Of a stretch of 64,000 bases of DNA, positions 62,284 to 64,000 are shown piece by piece (the stretch's first letter is position 1; each line of letters begins with the position of its first letter). This DNA comes from Tubiluchus corallicola. Lineage: Eukaryota; Priapulida; Priapulimorpha; Priapulimorphida; Tubiluchidae. The position numbers and the translations under genes were made by a program. Under the pieces are notes generated by a model. It was not told where the DNA came from and searched no databases. It was given only the letters and a program-made list of their open reading frames with translations. Where the stretch lies: positions 881,165-945,164 of the forward strand of contig JAQGDQ010000041.1 in the NCBI GenBank assembly GCA_030141605.1, read 5' to 3'.

Positions 62284-63089
62284 GCATACTAAATGATCAA
62301 TAAATTGCTATACAGATATGAAATATCACGCATAACAATAGTGAACTGCTAAAAAAGTAATACTATGCTTATCTAACACAAGAAAAACATTGATGAATTA
62401 TAAAATGTGTACAAAATGTAAAAGTGAAAAGCATTTGAGAAAAATCACATGGTAGAACATGCTTAAAATATAATTACTTGCTCTTTCACACATATTTCTC
62501 TTAACAAACACACAAGCAAAGTGCTTTTGTGTACTACTGATTTCAGTATAACACTGCCAAGTAAGACCTAGCATTTTATTACAAATATGTGAATATAAAG
62601 TTAGTTTGCCTGAGCTATACATATAGTACTTTACAAATTACAATAACAACAATGAAGGACAGTCAGAGATAGCTCAGCGGTTTCATGCAGTGTCATTCAA
62701 GGCAAACTGGATACTTTCCATATGGGTCGCAGTAAGAGCGCTATTTCATGCTTTCTAGGTCACACAAAAAGTAACTTGAAAAACATCCCAACGTCAACCT
62801 AAACAACCGACAATACTATTGAAAAATGGTTCACAATTGTAAATCCAATTATCCTCACTTCAAGAGATACACACTTACTAAGTTAAAAATGCTTAGAGCT
62901 CATCTTTACGAATGGCAAGTTATGAAAGATCACTACCATCTAAGTGATTGTTGATGAATGGCACCACAGACAGTTCACTAACAATGCGTACTTTTAATGA
63001 AAAGTATTTTTGATGACCAAAATGCTAAATTAGAGTCCAATTTTAAGAACAAGATAATTGGTCACTTAATGAAAGTAGCAAGATTGTAC
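62281..63089. other. MESD intron 2, no exon recognised
   Basis: I looked here for the next MESD exon (plus) and for the C-terminal PTP4A exon (minus) and found neither. The TAGCTCAGCGGTT phrase near 62671 resembles a tRNA A box, but no cloverleaf or B box follows. Confidence 0.4.
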
Positions 63090-63220
63090 CTTCCTAATCC
63101 AGCAACGCAGTGTACTGCAATACAACAACCAGGATCTTCGCGAAATCTTTTCTTCAAAAGTAAGATCCAATCTTCAACAATATTCTCAGGTGGAGGACTA
63201 CCATCATCAAAGCACCAATC
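63090..63220 (-). CDS. PTP4A: PTP4A/PRL-type phosphatase, single catalytic exon (partial)
   Basis: A 131-base exon bounded by a good acceptor (TTTCGCAG|GATTGG) and donor (GGAAG|GTACAA). It encodes 43 residues plus two bases: [20 protein letters not shown] then [20 protein letters not shown] and G(R). This corresponds to the WPD-type loop and the P-loop HCxxGxxR of PRL phosphatases, which are prenylated dual-specificity phosphatases at the plasma membrane and endosomes. The catalytic Cys and the FDDG aspartates are present. The Pro of WPFDD is Cys here. Upstream exons (CAAX-type PRLs have an N-terminal exon set) would lie above 63220, but none was identified to 64000. The next exon (after GLGR) was not found below it either. 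It is therefore either an exon of a gene interleaved with MESD or a gene fragment. Confidence 0.75.
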
Positions 63221-64000
63221 CTGCGAAATTAAAAGACAAAGCTTTTTAAGTATTAAACTACTACAAGATACAGTTTTAACAGCTCCGCTGTAGAAATTGC
63301 ATTGCAAAATAATGCAAGCTCTATAGGAGGAATGTAATGACTGGTTTACAACTTTTAACATTCTTACTGAAATCAGGGAAATGCTGAATTAAATTGTCAA
63401 AATCTTGTTCAGTGGTCTAGATACATCTTAAAAACGAACTTTCGTGCCTTACAGATTGCTTTTTTGTCCAAAAGTGTGCTTATTATGTTTTGGGATGCCT
63501 AAAATCAACAAAAATAAGTTTTTAAGACTGCCTGTGCAAAATTTTGAAAAATTTGTTGGGTGCCCTTTGAAAAACAGTCACAGTGCGATACCCCAGTCAC
63601 CCGAGAAAACTATAACAGTTAAGTTGTAACATCCATGGGGGTGAGCAAATTTATGAATTACCTGAACAGAGACCACTTTTTAATTATGAAATACCAACTT
63701 TTGCAAAAAAGGCCAAAAGGAGGCCCAAAAGTTTTTAGCTTTCTATTTCTTGCAAACATCCTGAAATCAAGAATAACCATGAATGAGGTGGCACAGTGAC
63801 ACTAAAATCGAGATGACTTATTGTACATCTACGTATACAAATCATACATAGGCCTACCAACACAATTAATATATGCTAGCAGCATCATACGTATTTTAAC
63901 ACTGAGATTTCAACTTAAATTGACAACTAAGGGCTTATTTTGAGGTAAACAGAGTTGCAGTGAAACAGAAAGTTAAAACTATTAAAGCCAACAACACTTA
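63221..64000. other. Window end, no further exon recognised
   Basis: It should be intronic for MESD (plus) and PTP4A (minus) if both genes continue. No additional exon with family similarity was found. Confidence 0.35.

Noticed and set aside
62046-62303. Leu/Ser-rich (plus) and Arg/Glu-rich (minus) frames
   Set aside because: They are produced by the (CT)n microsatellite in MESD intron 2.
62660-62740. tRNA-like or SINE-like A box (TAGCTCAGCGGTT)
   Set aside because: No B box at the right distance and no cloverleaf could be folded by eye.
4424-63220. A functional cluster of chaperones (BAG1, small HSP, MESD)
   Set aside because: They work in different compartments, are separated by unrelated genes and share no visible regulatory element; only the small HSP has heat-shock elements that I could find.
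1-64000. CRISPR arrays, operons, ribosome binding sites, prokaryotic mobile elements
   Set aside because: The window is clearly eukaryotic (spliced genes, LINEs, nuclear tRNA without CCA); the short tandem arrays found have no spacer-repeat structure.

Overview
This is an AT-rich window of an animal nuclear genome, probably from an invertebrate. The evidence is spliced protein-coding genes with GT-AG introns of a few hundred bases to several kilobases, orthologues of metazoan genes (BAG1, MTERF3, MIF4GD, MESD, PTP4A), an intron-containing landscape full of small DNA transposons, and LINE, LTR and foldback relics. I cannot place the species from the sequence. I rebuilt the exons below by hand from splice signals and reading-frame continuity. 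All internal phases close, but transcript ends are mostly unknown.

Layout. 1-4.4 kb: one tRNA-Arg(UCG), then a foldback-like element with arms made of tandem repeats. 4.4-9.6 kb (minus): BAG1, a ubiquitin-like/BAG-domain Hsp70 co-chaperone, in six coding exons. 10.4-13.6 kb: two decayed LINE reverse-transcriptase fragments. 16.6-21.4 kb (minus): MTERF3, a mitochondrial regulator, in four exons, with an 82-bp satellite just upstream. 23.6-24.9 kb: two adjacent non-autonomous DNA transposons, the second a hAT type with a clear 8-bp target duplication. 27.5-35.6 kb (plus): a MIF4G-domain gene in five exons whose introns hold a MITE, a solo LTR with perfect 5-bp target duplication, and a LINE tail. 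37.4-38.1 kb: the end of a Ty3/gypsy-like element and its 3' LTR. 39.5-53.8 kb (minus): a 14-exon gene for a 581-residue coiled-coil protein with a lipid-modification N-terminus that I do not recognise. 55.3-62.1 kb and beyond (plus): MESD, incomplete at the window edge. Its first intron contains a second foldback-like element and a complete intronless small heat-shock gene with its own heat-shock promoter. 63.1-63.2 kb (minus): one catalytic exon of a PTP4A/PRL-type phosphatase.

The genes do not form a pathway. BAG1, the small heat-shock protein and MESD are all chaperones or co-chaperones, but they act in different compartments, so the proximity is probably chance. The 14-exon coiled-coil gene and MESD are head to head across about 1.5 kb and might share a promoter region. 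The least ordinary content is (i) the foldback-like element family, present twice plus one fragment, (ii) the unrecognised lipidated coiled-coil gene, and (iii) the isolated PTP4A exon with a substituted WPD-type loop.
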